Of a stretch of 11,652 nucleotides of DNA, positions 1 to 6,457 are shown one piece after another. The stretch covers positions 1 through 11,652 of the forward strand of contig JBKHDD010000155.1 of NCBI GenBank assembly GCA_046541515.1, written 5' to 3'. A program made the translations under genes and the position numbers. The DNA is from CAYFVR01 sp046541515 (GTDB lineage: Bacteria > Desulfobacterota > Desulfobacteria > Desulfobacterales > Desulfococcaceae). How positions within the stretch are numbered: position 1 is the first letter of the stretch; each line of letters begins with the position of its first letter. Under the pieces are notes generated by a model that saw only the letters and a program-made list of their open reading frames with translations, had not been told where the DNA came from and did not search any database.

Positions 1-324
1 AGGCGGGTGGTGTCCGGGCGTTCTTTGAACTCCGGGCCTAAAATCAACTTACCGCCGAGCCGGGGGAGATGGTCCGTGGGCAGGTCAAAATTTTTCAGTT
101 GTGGCGCCCCCCCATGGCGGAGATAGCGATCCACTTTGGCGCATTTTTTCGGGACGCCAGTCCCCGAAAATTTCCGCCGCCCGGGGCAGAACTGCGTTTT
201 CCATGTGCTTTTTCCGTTGATCACGGTTCATTTCCGCCCAAATCAACGGCTTTGGGATAGCAGCCCGCGACAAAAGCGCCACCACTCCGGCGATGATGAT
301 CCGGCCCAAATTCTTGTTGGGCAA
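1..324 (-). pseudogene. Decayed small exported cytochrome c-like protein (partial, frameshifted)
   Basis: The frame from a TTG at 324 encodes a short N-terminal hydrophobic segment (about residues 7-23), then PKPLIWAEM and MNRDQRKKHMENAVLP, ending at FGDWRPEK. This layout resembles small deltaproteobacterial proteins with a membrane anchor followed by one CxxCH haem site. An AAGGGAG ribosome-binding site lies 6 nt upstream (331-337). After residue 60 the reading frame breaks in a run of six A (plus-strand T at 144-149). Dropping one A continues the protein as CAKVDRYLRHGGAPQLKNFD and on past the left edge. Where the family would have CxxCH, positions 114-128 read R-Y-L-R-H. Both cysteines appear changed to arginine (TGC to CGC) while the histidine remains. 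The unshifted frame stops at 85-87. The family call comes from remembered resemblance. A non-haem paralogue with a sequencing error is the main alternative. Confidence 0.55.
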
Positions 325-579
325 AATGGACTCCCTTGGCTTGTTTTTGGAAAGGGAGGGACAAGGCTTGACGCCAAAATCCTTCAAAATCCGTTCCCTA
401 TCCTACCTTCCCGCCGTCGGCATTTCAAGGAATATCCAAGGTCACTCAAATCCATGACTTGGAGCGGAATCGACTGCCATTGCATCATTCAGCCTTGTCC
501 CGATCGGATTTGATCGGACGTTCGTTCGGAAAAACCAATCCAAGTCTTTTGAAATGGAAAAAAATGGAGGGAATGGACG
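325..579. other. Intergenic region between kinase and pseudogene
   Basis: No convincing gene lies here. Besides the promoter at 400-428, there is an imperfect inverted repeat just upstream of the -35: TCCAAGGTCA (435-444) against TGACTTGGA (455-463), with one bulged base and a 10-nt loop. Its position suits an operator. No T tract follows it on the minus strand, so it does not look like a terminator for the kinase gene. A six-base hairpin CCGATC/GATCGG lies near 500-518 and has no clear role. Confidence 0.35.
400..428 (-). promoter_or_regulatory. Sigma-70-like promoter for the cytochrome-like pseudogene
   Basis: Reading the minus strand, TTGAAA (423-428) is followed after 17 nt by TAGGAT (400-405), a good -35/-10 pair. 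Transcription would start near 393, giving a leader of about 70 nt before the TTG start at 324. Confidence 0.5.
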
Positions 580-2436
580 CTATTCGGTAGCGGCTTCCCC
601 GTCTCCGGCAGGGAACCGGATCGTCACGGTGCAACCGTCGCCGTCATTGTTCTCGGCCCGCACCTGACCGCCCATGGCCGTCACCACCCGGCGAACGAAG
701 GCCAGCCCGATCCCCGTTCCCCGGGTTTTGCGGGTCAGCGCGCCGTCCACCCGGTAAAATTCCTCGAACACTTTTTTCAGCGCTTTTCGGGGTATTCCAG
801 GTCCCGTGTCCGCCACGGAGATCGATACCCGGTTTTTCTCCGAACCCAGCCGCAAGGTGATTTCCTTTTGCGCCCCGTCCGCGCCAAACTTGATGCTGTT
901 TTCGATGAGATTGACGAGGACCTGCACCAGCAGCTCCCGGTCGTGGGAAACCGAAAGCCCCTCTTCGATGATGGCCGACAGATCGAACCCGGCCCGTTCC
1001 GCCGCCGGTTCCATCAGCGACCGGGCCTCGCGAACCGCCTCGGCCGGATCGGCCGTTTGCAGATGGACCCGAAATTCCCGCCGTTCCAGCTTGGAAAAAT
1101 CCAAAATGTTCTGGATCAGCCGGGACAGCCGCCCCGCCTCGGCGTTCAGGATGGTGAAGTATTCCTGCTCCCGTTCCGGCGTGGCGGCCATGCCGGAGGC
1201 CAGCATTTCGATGTACATCCGGATGGTGGTCAGCGGCGTTTTCAACTCGTGGGTCACGGCGGAAACGAAGGCCGACCGCCGTTCCGCCAGCTCGGTTACC
1301 GTGCGGGCGCCGCGGTAAATGGCGAAGAGCCCCAGACCCATGACGCCGGACAGCAGCCCCAGCATGATGGTCAGCGTCCCTCGCCCTTCGGCGGGCGGGG
1401 GATCGGCGGCGGCGAGGCGAGCCTGGAGAAAGGCGAAAGGGCGGGGAAAGGTTCGGGAAAGAATGGATCGGCCGTCGGGAATGGAAGGTCCGGCGTGACG
1501 CTCCGCGGCGGCCCGCTCCGGGTCGGTCGAGATCAGGGTCAGGTGGGAGAATTCCGCCAGGGGCTGGGGCGCGAAATGGGCCGCGATCAGCCAATCCATC
1601 AACGCCTCCGGCCGAATGACCACGCCCTGCCGAAACAGCCGCCCTTCCACCGCCACCCGACGGAAAAGGACGACGGTCTCCGCGTCCACGAAAACCGATT
1701 GGAGCGGCCCCACCTCGGCCTGCAACGGCGCGGCCGCGTCATCCATCCGGCGTTCTGAAACGGCCATGCCCGCTCCAGCCGCTTGAGGCTTCTCGTCCGC
1801 GCCTTCCGCCTCGGCGGCGAATTCCTCCTGGGCAAGCGCTTGGTCCCCCGCCCGATTCTCGTTCCATGCGGGCGATGAAGCGGCCGCCTCCGGCGCCAGC
1901 TGACGGGCCTGTTCGGGATACAGCGTTTCCGTCCGCTGTTTTCGCTGGCCCAGAGCGGGCGTGGACGGCGCCCGCCGCAAAAAGCGGTCCGCGAATTCCA
2001 GCGAAGATTCACTTTTTTTCTCCCGACGCGGCGCCGGGCGGGGCGCGGGCAGGGGCGGCGGGGATGGCCCGGCGTTCCGTTTTTGGTTGAAGAGCGCATT
2101 GACGGCCCGCAAGCGTTCCGCGTCCGGACCGTCCGCCGGCGCGGGAATTTGGAGCGAGCCGTCCGGGTTGTTCTGAAGATAGCCGACCACGAACGGAGCT
2201 TGGGGCCGGGCCGGATTGGCGGCGGTGGGGGCGTAGGCGTCCACCGGCCGGGATTCCTCCTCCCGCACGAACATGGCCAGCTCCCGCTCCATGTTGTCCA
2301 GCAGGCTTTCCGCGAAAAAGCGGAGCCGGGCCTCTTCCTCCTGGGCCATGCCGCTGTAGGTGCGCGCCACGAAATAGGCCAGCGGCGCCGAAAGGGCCAG
2401 GGCGAAGACGATCAGCCGCCATCCAAAACGCTTCAC
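580..2436 (-). CDS. Membrane-bound sensor histidine kinase (OmpR-family partner)
   Basis: This 618-residue inner-membrane sensor kinase would autophosphorylate on histidine and pass phosphate to the adjacent regulator. TM1 spans about residues 6-24 and TM2 about 354-374, with a roughly 330-residue periplasmic region between them. Residues 121-245 of that region are rich in Pro, Ala, Glu and Arg and look disordered, while about 245-345 looks folded. The HisKA motif THELKTPL carries the phospho-acceptor His396. The ATPase domain has the N box (N509, N513), G1 DTGPGIP (543-549), F box FEEFYR (557-562) and G2 RGTGIGLAF (572-580). I chose the GTG at 2436 because it overlaps the regulator's stop as GTGA, has GGAG 8 nt upstream, and puts TM1 at the N-terminus. 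The open frame extends upstream only inside the regulator gene. There is no HAMP domain. The stimulus is unknown. Confidence 0.93.
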   Translation of the reverse strand: MKRFGWRLIVFALALSAPLAYFVARTYSGMAQEEEARLRFFAESLLDNMERELAMFVREEESRPVDAYAPTAANPARPQAPFVVGYLQNNPDGSLQIPAPADGPDAERLRAVNALFNQKRNAGPSPPPLPAPRPAPRREKKSESSLEFADRFLRRAPSTPALGQRKQRTETLYPEQARQLAPEAAASSPAWNENRAGDQALAQEEFAAEAEGADEKPQAAGAGMAVSERRMDDAAAPLQAEVGPLQSVFVDAETVVLFRRVAVEGRLFRQGVVIRPEALMDWLIAAHFAPQPLAEFSHLTLISTDPERAAAERHAGPSIPDGRSILSRTFPRPFAFLQARLAAADPPPAEGRGTLTIMLGLLSGVMGLGLFAIYRGARTVTELAERRSAFVSAVTHELKTPLTTIRMYIEMLASGMAATPEREQEYFTILNAEAGRLSRLIQNILDFSKLERREFRVHLQTADPAEAVREARSLMEPAAERAGFDLSAIIEEGLSVSHDRELLVQVLVNLIENSIKFGADGAQKEITLRLGSEKNRVSISVADTGPGIPRKALKKVFEEFYRVDGALTRKTRGTGIGLAFVRRVVTAMGGQVRAENNDGDGCTVTIRFPAGDGEAATE

Positions 2437-3131
2437 GGCGCGGGCTCCATCCGGTAGCCTTCGCCGCGCACCGTCCGGATCACCGGCGTTTCCCCCGCCA
2501 GCTCGGCCAGTTTTTTCCGCAGCTTCAGCATGTGGACGTCCACGGTTCGGGTTTCGATCTCCGGGTCGGCGTATCCCCAGACCTCGGTCAGCAACTCGCC
2601 CTTGGAGACGATCCGGTCTTTGCGGCGGTCCAGATAGACCAGAATGTCCATTTCCCGCCGGGTCAGCTCCACGATCCGATCTCCCCGACGGCCCGTCAGC
2701 GTTCGGCCGTCCAGCTCCAATTCGCCCCAGCGGACCGTTTCGTCGCCCACGGACCGGCCGCTTCGCCGCAGCAGCGACTCGATGCGCACCATCAGCTCCC
2801 GCAGGGAAAAGGGCTTGCTGACGTAGTCGTCGGCCCCGGCCTGAAACCCGGCGACCACGTCGTCTTCGGCGCCTTTGGCGGTGAGCATGAGGATCGGCTG
2901 GGCGGGCTTCCCGGCCCGCAGCTCGCGGCAAATGGCGAAACCGTCCATGCCGGGCAGCATGACGTCCAGAATCACCAGATCATGATTTTCGGATAGAGCC
3001 CGATCGCGGCCTTCCCGCCCGTCTTCGGCGCCTTCCGGCGAGAAACCGTTGAACGCCAGCACGTCCAGCAATCCCCTTCGGATGGCCGGATCGTCTTCCA
3101 CCACCAGAATTTTCGCGCGTGATTTTCCCAT
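2433..3131 (-). CDS. OmpR/PhoB-family response regulator
   Basis: This 232-residue DNA-binding regulator has an N-terminal receiver domain (about 5-120) and a C-terminal winged helix (about 133-230). The receiver has the acidic pair D13/D14, phospho-acceptor D56 in LVILDVMLP, T84 in LMLTAKG and K106 in SKPF. The C-terminal domain shows the family pattern LTRREMDILVYL, then the recognition-helix region TRTVDVHMLKLRKKL and the wing VRGEGYRMEP. Its TGA overlaps the kinase GTG by 4 bp, so the two genes should be translationally coupled and work as a cognate pair. A GGGGG-type ribosome-binding site precedes the ATG. The targets cannot be told from sequence. The small secreted protein upstream on the same strand is a possible member of the regulon, but no shared operator is established. 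Confidence 0.95.
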   Translation of the reverse strand: MGKSRAKILVVEDDPAIRRGLLDVLAFNGFSPEGAEDGREGRDRALSENHDLVILDVMLPGMDGFAICRELRAGKPAQPILMLTAKGAEDDVVAGFQAGADDYVSKPFSLRELMVRIESLLRRSGRSVGDETVRWGELELDGRTLTGRRGDRIVELTRREMDILVYLDRRKDRIVSKGELLTEVWGYADPEIETRTVDVHMLKLRKKLAELAGETPVIRTVRGEGYRMEPAP

Positions 3132-3172
3132 GAAAAGGCCCCCAAGGTTGGGAATATTCGGAACGGTGAATT

Positions 3173-3200
3173 GCCGTATCTGGCCGGATTAAGATTTCAA
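3173..3200 (-). promoter_or_regulatory. Weak candidate promoter of the two-component operon
   Basis: On the minus strand TTGAAA (3195-3200) is followed after 16 nt by TACGGC (3173-3178). The -35 is good and the -10 is poor, as might suit an activated promoter. A perfect 8-bp palindrome GAATATTC lies between this and the start codon (3152-3159). Confidence 0.25.
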
Positions 3201-3210
3201 GGATCGGAGC

Positions 3211-3254
3211 GGTCCGCCGGGCGACTCCCGCAGATAGAATTTTAGCTGAATGGA
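3211..3254. repeat. Imperfect direct repeat, copy 1
   Basis: Begins GGTCCGCCGG and continues through TCCCGC and GAATTTTAGCTGAAT. Copy 2 at 3359-3403 has the same blocks in the same order and spacing, with about one position in five differing. The copies start 148 bp apart. Confidence 0.5.
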
Positions 3255-3358
3255 GTAGCGACAACCGGAACGCCGAGTCCGGACGGCATAACAAACCGGC
3301 GCTCGGCCCAAATCCTTCGACCGCTTTTCCGCCGGATTCGGGTTCCTCGGATGAGATC

Positions 3359-3403
3359 GGTCCGCCGGAGGAATCCCGCCGAGCGAATTTCAGCTCAATT
3401 GGA
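3359..3403. repeat. Imperfect direct repeat, copy 2
   Basis: Begins GGTCCGCCGG and continues through TCCCGC and GAATTTCAGCTCAATTGGA, matching copy 1 at 3211. It also pairs in part with the sequence just to its left: CGGGTTCCTCGG near 3339-3350 is nearly complementary to CCGGAGGAATCCCG. Confidence 0.5.
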
Positions 3404-3482
3404 TTGTAGGGCGAAAAGGGGATGGGGAAAAGAAAAAGCTTTGTAAAAACTCGAAGGGAGGTGTTGAAAGCGGAAACGGATC

Positions 3483-3512
3483 GGCGGGCCGGCCCCAAGG
3501 GCCCGACCCGCC
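3483..3512 (-). terminator. GC-rich terminator hairpin after the secreted-protein gene
   Basis: GGCGGG (3483-3488) pairs with CCCGCC (3507-3512). An inner CCGGCCC/GGGCCCG stem closes a tiny loop, giving a very stable hairpin 20 nt past the stop codon at 3533. On the minus strand it is followed by CGATCCGTTTCCGCTTTC, only moderately T-rich, so termination may be incomplete. Confidence 0.55.
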
Positions 3513-3532
3513 GGTGGCGGGGAAGGGAATCG

Positions 3533-3883
3533 CTACCAGGTGAGCGTGATCGGGGGAACCCGGCCGCCCGATTTCACGTTGTCCAGCGGAACCTCCATCA
3601 CCCGGTCAAACCCGACGTAGATCACCAGCTTGTACGCGCTGGGAGAGGCGGGTCCGGCTTCCGGCCGGGAAAAGGCGTACTGGTCAAACTTGTTGGTGGA
3701 GGTGACGTCGACGTAATTTTCCACCGGCTCCTCTTTCGGGACCAGCCGCAGGGTGATCACCTGATCCTGGGTTTTGGGACCCTTCACCGTGCCCACGATC
3801 CACCAATCGGCGGCGGAGACTTCGGCGGCGAAAAGGATGAATGCGGCCAAAACCATCACCGCGCCGACAAGAAACCGTTTCAT
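3533..3883 (-). CDS. Small secreted protein of unknown function
   Basis: This 116-residue protein has a clear Sec signal peptide: MKRF, a hydrophobic core to about residue 20, and a likely signal-peptidase I site after VSA (residue 24). The mature part of about 92 residues alternates short hydrophobic and polar stretches (WWIVGTVKG, VITLRLVPK, AYKLVIYVGF, VPPITLTW) and is probably a beta-rich periplasmic domain. It has no cysteine and no recognisable catalytic motif. I do not recognise the family. The ATG at 3883 is chosen because GGAGGAGG lies 7 nt upstream and the signal peptide starts there. It is monocistronic, with its own promoter and terminator, and is divergent from the CULT-domain gene. 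Confidence 0.8.
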   Translation of the reverse strand: MKRFLVGAVMVLAAFILFAAEVSAADWWIVGTVKGPKTQDQVITLRLVPKEEPVENYVDVTSTNKFDQYAFSRPEAGPASPSAYKLVIYVGFDRVMEVPLDNVKSGGRVPPITLTW

Positions 3884-3955
3884 AGGGCTGCCTCCTCCGG
3901 GGTTGGGGACGAGCCGACCAGCCTTGCATCTGCTCAGGGTTTCAAATTTGTTGGG

Positions 3956-3983
3956 AATATACACATTCAGCATCAAAATTCAA
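3956..3983 (-). promoter_or_regulatory. Sigma-70-like promoter for the secreted protein
   Basis: On the minus strand TTGAAT (3978-3983) is followed after 16 nt by TATATT (3956-3961). Transcription would start near 3949, giving a leader of about 65 nt to the ATG at 3883. The segment is AT-rich against its surroundings. Confidence 0.5.
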
Positions 3984-4026
3984 GAAAATTCCGGGGCGCC
4001 GCGAAAGGCGTCGTGGGCATTTGGGT

Positions 4027-4055
4027 TTGATTCCCGTTTCCGAATATGGTTTATT
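4027..4055 (+). promoter_or_regulatory. Candidate promoter for the CULT-domain gene
   Basis: TTGATT (4027-4032), a 17-nt spacer and TTTATT (4050-4055) match sigma-70 boxes at 4 of 6 positions each. The -10 lies just downstream of the ATG at 4046. If this promoter is real, translation must begin further in, for example at the TTG at 4115. Confidence 0.3.
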
Positions 4056-4549
4056 GCACCCTGGCTCGGGAAAACCCGGAAAAGACAACCGGCGCACCAA
4101 AGGGAAAAAACGCCTTGATTTCAACCGGAACCACTCTCCGTCTTCGGGGGGACGAAAAAAAATTCCAGCCTTCCGCGCCAAAGCCCGAAGGCGACCCGGC
4201 CGCCAGCGACGACCGGGGAACCGGGCCGGTGATTCGATGCCGCAACTGCCGCCACCGGATCACCACCGCCGATCATCGCAAAATCATGAACGGGAGTCAC
4301 CGCCACATTTTCAACAATCCCGCCGGCATCATCTTCGAAATCGGCCTGTTCGACGTCGCCGAAGGGTGCGCCGCCCTTGGCCGCCCGTCGATGGAATTCA
4401 CCTGGTTTTCCGGCTACGCGTGGCGATTTGCCCTTTGCGGGAATTGCGGCATTCATTTGGGCTGGCTGTACACCGGCGCCGAGGGCGGTTTTTTTGGCCT
4501 GATTCTGGAAATGATCGTGGAGGACTCCGGAGGGAAGTCGAACGGGTAG
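4046..4549 (+). CDS. CULT-domain (cereblon-like, thalidomide-binding fold) protein
   Basis: Residues about 62-160 form a CULT domain, the fold that binds glutarimide drugs in eukaryotic cereblon and also occurs as stand-alone bacterial proteins. Two zinc knuckles are visible: C65-RN-C68 and C131-GN-C134. The aromatic cage is complete: W120, W126 and W140, at the same 6- and 14-residue spacings as human W380, W386 and W400, followed by Y142. The motif GRPSMEFTWFSGYAW closely follows the human segment, but human H378 is replaced by F118. The 60 residues before the domain are polar and probably disordered. The start is uncertain: the ATG at 4046 has no ribosome-binding site, whereas an in-frame TTG at 4115 has AAAGGGA 9 nt upstream and would give 144 residues. 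The natural ligand is unknown; cyclic imides or uracil-like rings are plausible. No signal peptide or ubiquitin-ligase part is present, so a cytoplasmic binding role is likely. Confidence 0.9.
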   Translation: MVYCTLARENPEKTTGAPKGKNALISTGTTLRLRGDEKKFQPSAPKPEGDPAASDDRGTGPVIRCRNCRHRITTADHRKIMNGSHRHIFNNPAGIIFEIGLFDVAEGCAALGRPSMEFTWFSGYAWRFALCGNCGIHLGWLYTGAEGGFFGLILEMIVEDSGGKSNG

Positions 4550-4558
4550 GGCCGGAAT

Positions 4559-4589
4559 AAAAAAAAACGACGACTTTGTTTTTTCGTCG
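4559..4589 (-). terminator. Terminator-like hairpin with T9 on the minus strand
   Basis: Read on the minus strand, CGACGA (4584-4589) pairs with TCGTCG (4568-4573) across a 10-nt loop and is followed directly by nine T (4559-4567). On the plus strand the order is reversed (A9, hairpin), with only a weak AAAAAAC/GTTTTTT stem ending in T as an alternative. It lies 10 nt past the CULT stop codon, so it may act in both directions. No minus-strand gene to its right needs it. Confidence 0.5.
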
Positions 4590-4636
4590 GGCGCCCGGCC
4601 GATCCGAAATCCGGATATTCCAAGGAAAGGAAACCC

Positions 4637-5293
4637 ATGCGACTGGGAATTGAACGAAGAGAGATCGTTCGCTACGGAAATCGGATGGTGGCGTCGGGGC
4701 TGACCAGCGGAACCGGCGGAAACCTGAGCGTTCGGAACATCGAGGAAGACATGGTGGCGGTGAGCCCCAGCGGGATTCCCTACGATCTGGTCACCCCCGA
4801 GCAGGTGGCCGTGGTCAATTTTCAGGGCGAGCGGGTGGAAGGGGAGGAAAAACCCTCCAGCGAGTTCCGCTTCCATCTGTCCATCTACGAAAAACGGCGA
4901 GACGTGCGGGCGGTGGTCCACACCCATTCGCCCTACGCCACCACCATGGCCTGCCTTCACTGGGAGATTCCGGCGGTTCACTACATGGTCGGCGTGGCCG
5001 GAAAGCGGGTTCCCGTGGCGCCTTACGCCACCTTTGGCACGGAGGAGCTGGCGGAAAATCTGGTGGACACGCTGGCGAGCTACAACGCGGTCCTATTGGC
5101 CAACCACGGCCTGGTTGCGGTGGGCCCGGAACTGCCCACCGCCTTCGCCGTGGCGGAGGAAATCGAATTCGTGGCCCGCATTTACCACCAAACCCGTTGC
5201 GTGGGTCTGCCGCCCATCATTCCCGAAACCGAAATGGAGCGGGTGCTGGAAAAATTCAAATCGTACGGACCCAATCGGAAAAAGACAACATGA
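4637..5293 (+). CDS. Class II (zinc) aldolase, FucA-like
   Basis: This 218-residue enzyme matches L-fuculose-1-phosphate aldolase closely in length and motifs. It has GTGGNLSVR (25-33), SPSGIPYD (43-50), SSEFRFH (74-80), HTH (95-97), APYATFGT (128-135) and ANHGLVA (155-161). The catalytic Glu is E76 and the zinc ligands are H95, H97 and H157, lining up with E73, H92, H94 and H155 of the E. coli enzyme. Such enzymes cleave ketose-1-phosphates to dihydroxyacetone phosphate and an aldehyde. Relatives act on 5-deoxyribulose- or methylthioribulose-1-phosphate, so the substrate is not fixed by sequence. AAGGAAAGG precedes the ATG. Its TGA overlaps the next gene's ATG (ATGA), so it is coupled to a hydroxyacid dehydrogenase. 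No fucose or rhamnose genes are nearby, which weakens a fucose role. Confidence 0.9.
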   Translation: MRLGIERREIVRYGNRMVASGLTSGTGGNLSVRNIEEDMVAVSPSGIPYDLVTPEQVAVVNFQGERVEGEEKPSSEFRFHLSIYEKRRDVRAVVHTHSPYATTMACLHWEIPAVHYMVGVAGKRVPVAPYATFGTEELAENLVDTLASYNAVLLANHGLVAVGPELPTAFAVAEEIEFVARIYHQTRCVGLPPIIPETEMERVLEKFKSYGPNRKKTT

Positions 5294-6264
5294 AGGTTCT
5301 TTTCGCGGCATCGGAAAACGCATGGGAAGGCGTTCTTGGGGCCATTCGGAAGCGGCTGCCGGATCACCAGTTTGACCCCAGCGGCGGGTTTCGAGTGGAA
5401 AGTTTGGCGGGATACGACGTGCTGATTCCCACCATGGCCGAAATCACGGCGGAACTGCTGGACACCGCCGACCGGCTGCAGCTCATCCAGCAATGCGGGG
5501 CGGGGGTGGAGCGGATCGACCTCGCCGCCGCCCGGGAACGGAACATCCCCGTGGCCAACGTGCCCAGCGACGTTTCCGGCAACGCCGATTCCGTGGCGGA
5601 ACTCGGCATCTACCTGATGATCGGATTGGCGCGGGACGCCAAGGGCATGGCCAAAAGCCTCGCCGAAGGCCGAATCGGAACGCCCATGGGCCGCGCGCTT
5701 TCCGGCCGCACCGTCGGGCTCGTGGGCGTAGGCGGCATCGGGCGGGCCTTGATTCCAAGACTTCGGGCTTTCCACATGAACGTCATCGGCTTGAAACGGC
5801 GCAACCCCAAACAGGCGGAAAAGGAACTTGGTCTCCCCTGGGTCGGGGGCCCCGACGATCTTCCGGAGCTGTGCAAGCGGTCCGACTTCGTCGTTCTTTG
5901 CCTGCCCCAAACGCCGGAGACCGTTGGCTTCATGGACGGAAAGGCCATTTCCGCCATGAAATCCTCCGCCTTCCTGGTCAATCTCTCCCGGGGCGGCGTG
6001 GTGGACCGGAAAGCGCTGGTGGACGCTCTCCGGGTCGGGTCCATCGCCGGGGCCGGCCTGGACGTGTTTTGGGAAGAACCGCCCCATCCGACGGACCCGA
6101 TCTTCCAATTCAACGTCATCGCCACCCCCCACGTCGCCGGGGCCACCGACATTTCCGCCCGAGGGATCATGGAGGGCGTGGTCGACAACCTCCAGCGGTT
6201 GGCGGCCGGGAGCGCGCCGATTAATATCGTGAATGATGTGGCGCCTGGTGGCGGCAGGCGTTAG
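5290..6264 (+). CDS. D-2-hydroxyacid dehydrogenase (phosphoglycerate dehydrogenase-like)
   Basis: This 324-residue cytoplasmic NAD(P)-dependent oxidoreductase interconverts D-2-hydroxyacids and 2-oxoacids. The Rossmann motif is GVGGIG (146-151). The catalytic triad is R234 in NLSRGGVVD, E263 in LDVFWEEP and H281 in TPHVAGAT. It lacks the C-terminal ACT domain of long SerA proteins, so it is the short type that also includes glyoxylate, hydroxypyruvate and other 2-oxoacid reductases; the substrate cannot be assigned. The ATG at 5290 overlaps the aldolase stop by 4 bp and fits the family N-terminus (MKVLFAASEN). The open frame extends further upstream only within the aldolase gene. The coupling suggests that the two enzymes act on the same carbon compound or consecutive products. 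Confidence 0.92.
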   Translation: MKVLFAASENAWEGVLGAIRKRLPDHQFDPSGGFRVESLAGYDVLIPTMAEITAELLDTADRLQLIQQCGAGVERIDLAAARERNIPVANVPSDVSGNADSVAELGIYLMIGLARDAKGMAKSLAEGRIGTPMGRALSGRTVGLVGVGGIGRALIPRLRAFHMNVIGLKRRNPKQAEKELGLPWVGGPDDLPELCKRSDFVVLCLPQTPETVGFMDGKAISAMKSSAFLVNLSRGGVVDRKALVDALRVGSIAGAGLDVFWEEPPHPTDPIFQFNVIATPHVAGATDISARGIMEGVVDNLQRLAAGSAPINIVNDVAPGGGRR

Positions 6265-6289
6265 AATGTAGACGGCGGAATCAAGGAGA

Positions 6290-6445
6290 AAAAAGCCGGA
6301 ATCCAGGATTTGAGAGCCTCCGTTTCCGGTTTCCGCGTCGGGTTTTTCTCGGGGTATGGGGCCTTTTGCTTCCTGACTACCGGCTTCCGACCACTGCCTC
6401 CCGGCTCCTGACGCCTCAATCCCGACTCCCTTTTCCCCCACGCTT
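6290..6445. repeat. Degenerate low-complexity repeat in the intergenic gap
   Basis: The 193-bp gap after the dehydrogenase has runs of near-identical units such as GGCTTCCGACC, CCGGCTCCTGACG and CTTCCTGACTACC, on the minus strand of the GGAGTCAGGAGCC type. Such decayed tandem units are common between deltaproteobacterial genes. No promoter stands out for the following gene. Confidence 0.4.
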
Positions 6446-6457
6446 TGGACCCTAACC

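Larger units (their letters stand above)
3132..3532. other. Gene-free stretch upstream of the two-component operon
   Basis: I find no supported gene here. The stretch holds a weak promoter for the regulator, two copies of an imperfect direct repeat (3211-3254 and 3359-3403), and the terminator hairpin of the next minus-strand gene at its right end. Open frames across it on both strands have no family resemblance and no good ribosome-binding site. Confidence 0.5.

Noticed and set aside
3148..3964. Shared GTTGGGAATAT near both the response regulator and the secreted-protein starts as a common operator
   Set aside because: An 11-base match is expected by chance many times in a window this long, and the surrounding bases do not match.
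4121..4981. Minus-strand open frame across the CULT and aldolase genes
   Set aside because: It covers parts of two supported plus-strand genes plus the terminator between them and has no motif of its own.
6242..6260. CGCCTG/CAGGCG hairpin at the end of the dehydrogenase gene as a terminator
   Set aside because: It lies inside the coding region and no T tract follows.
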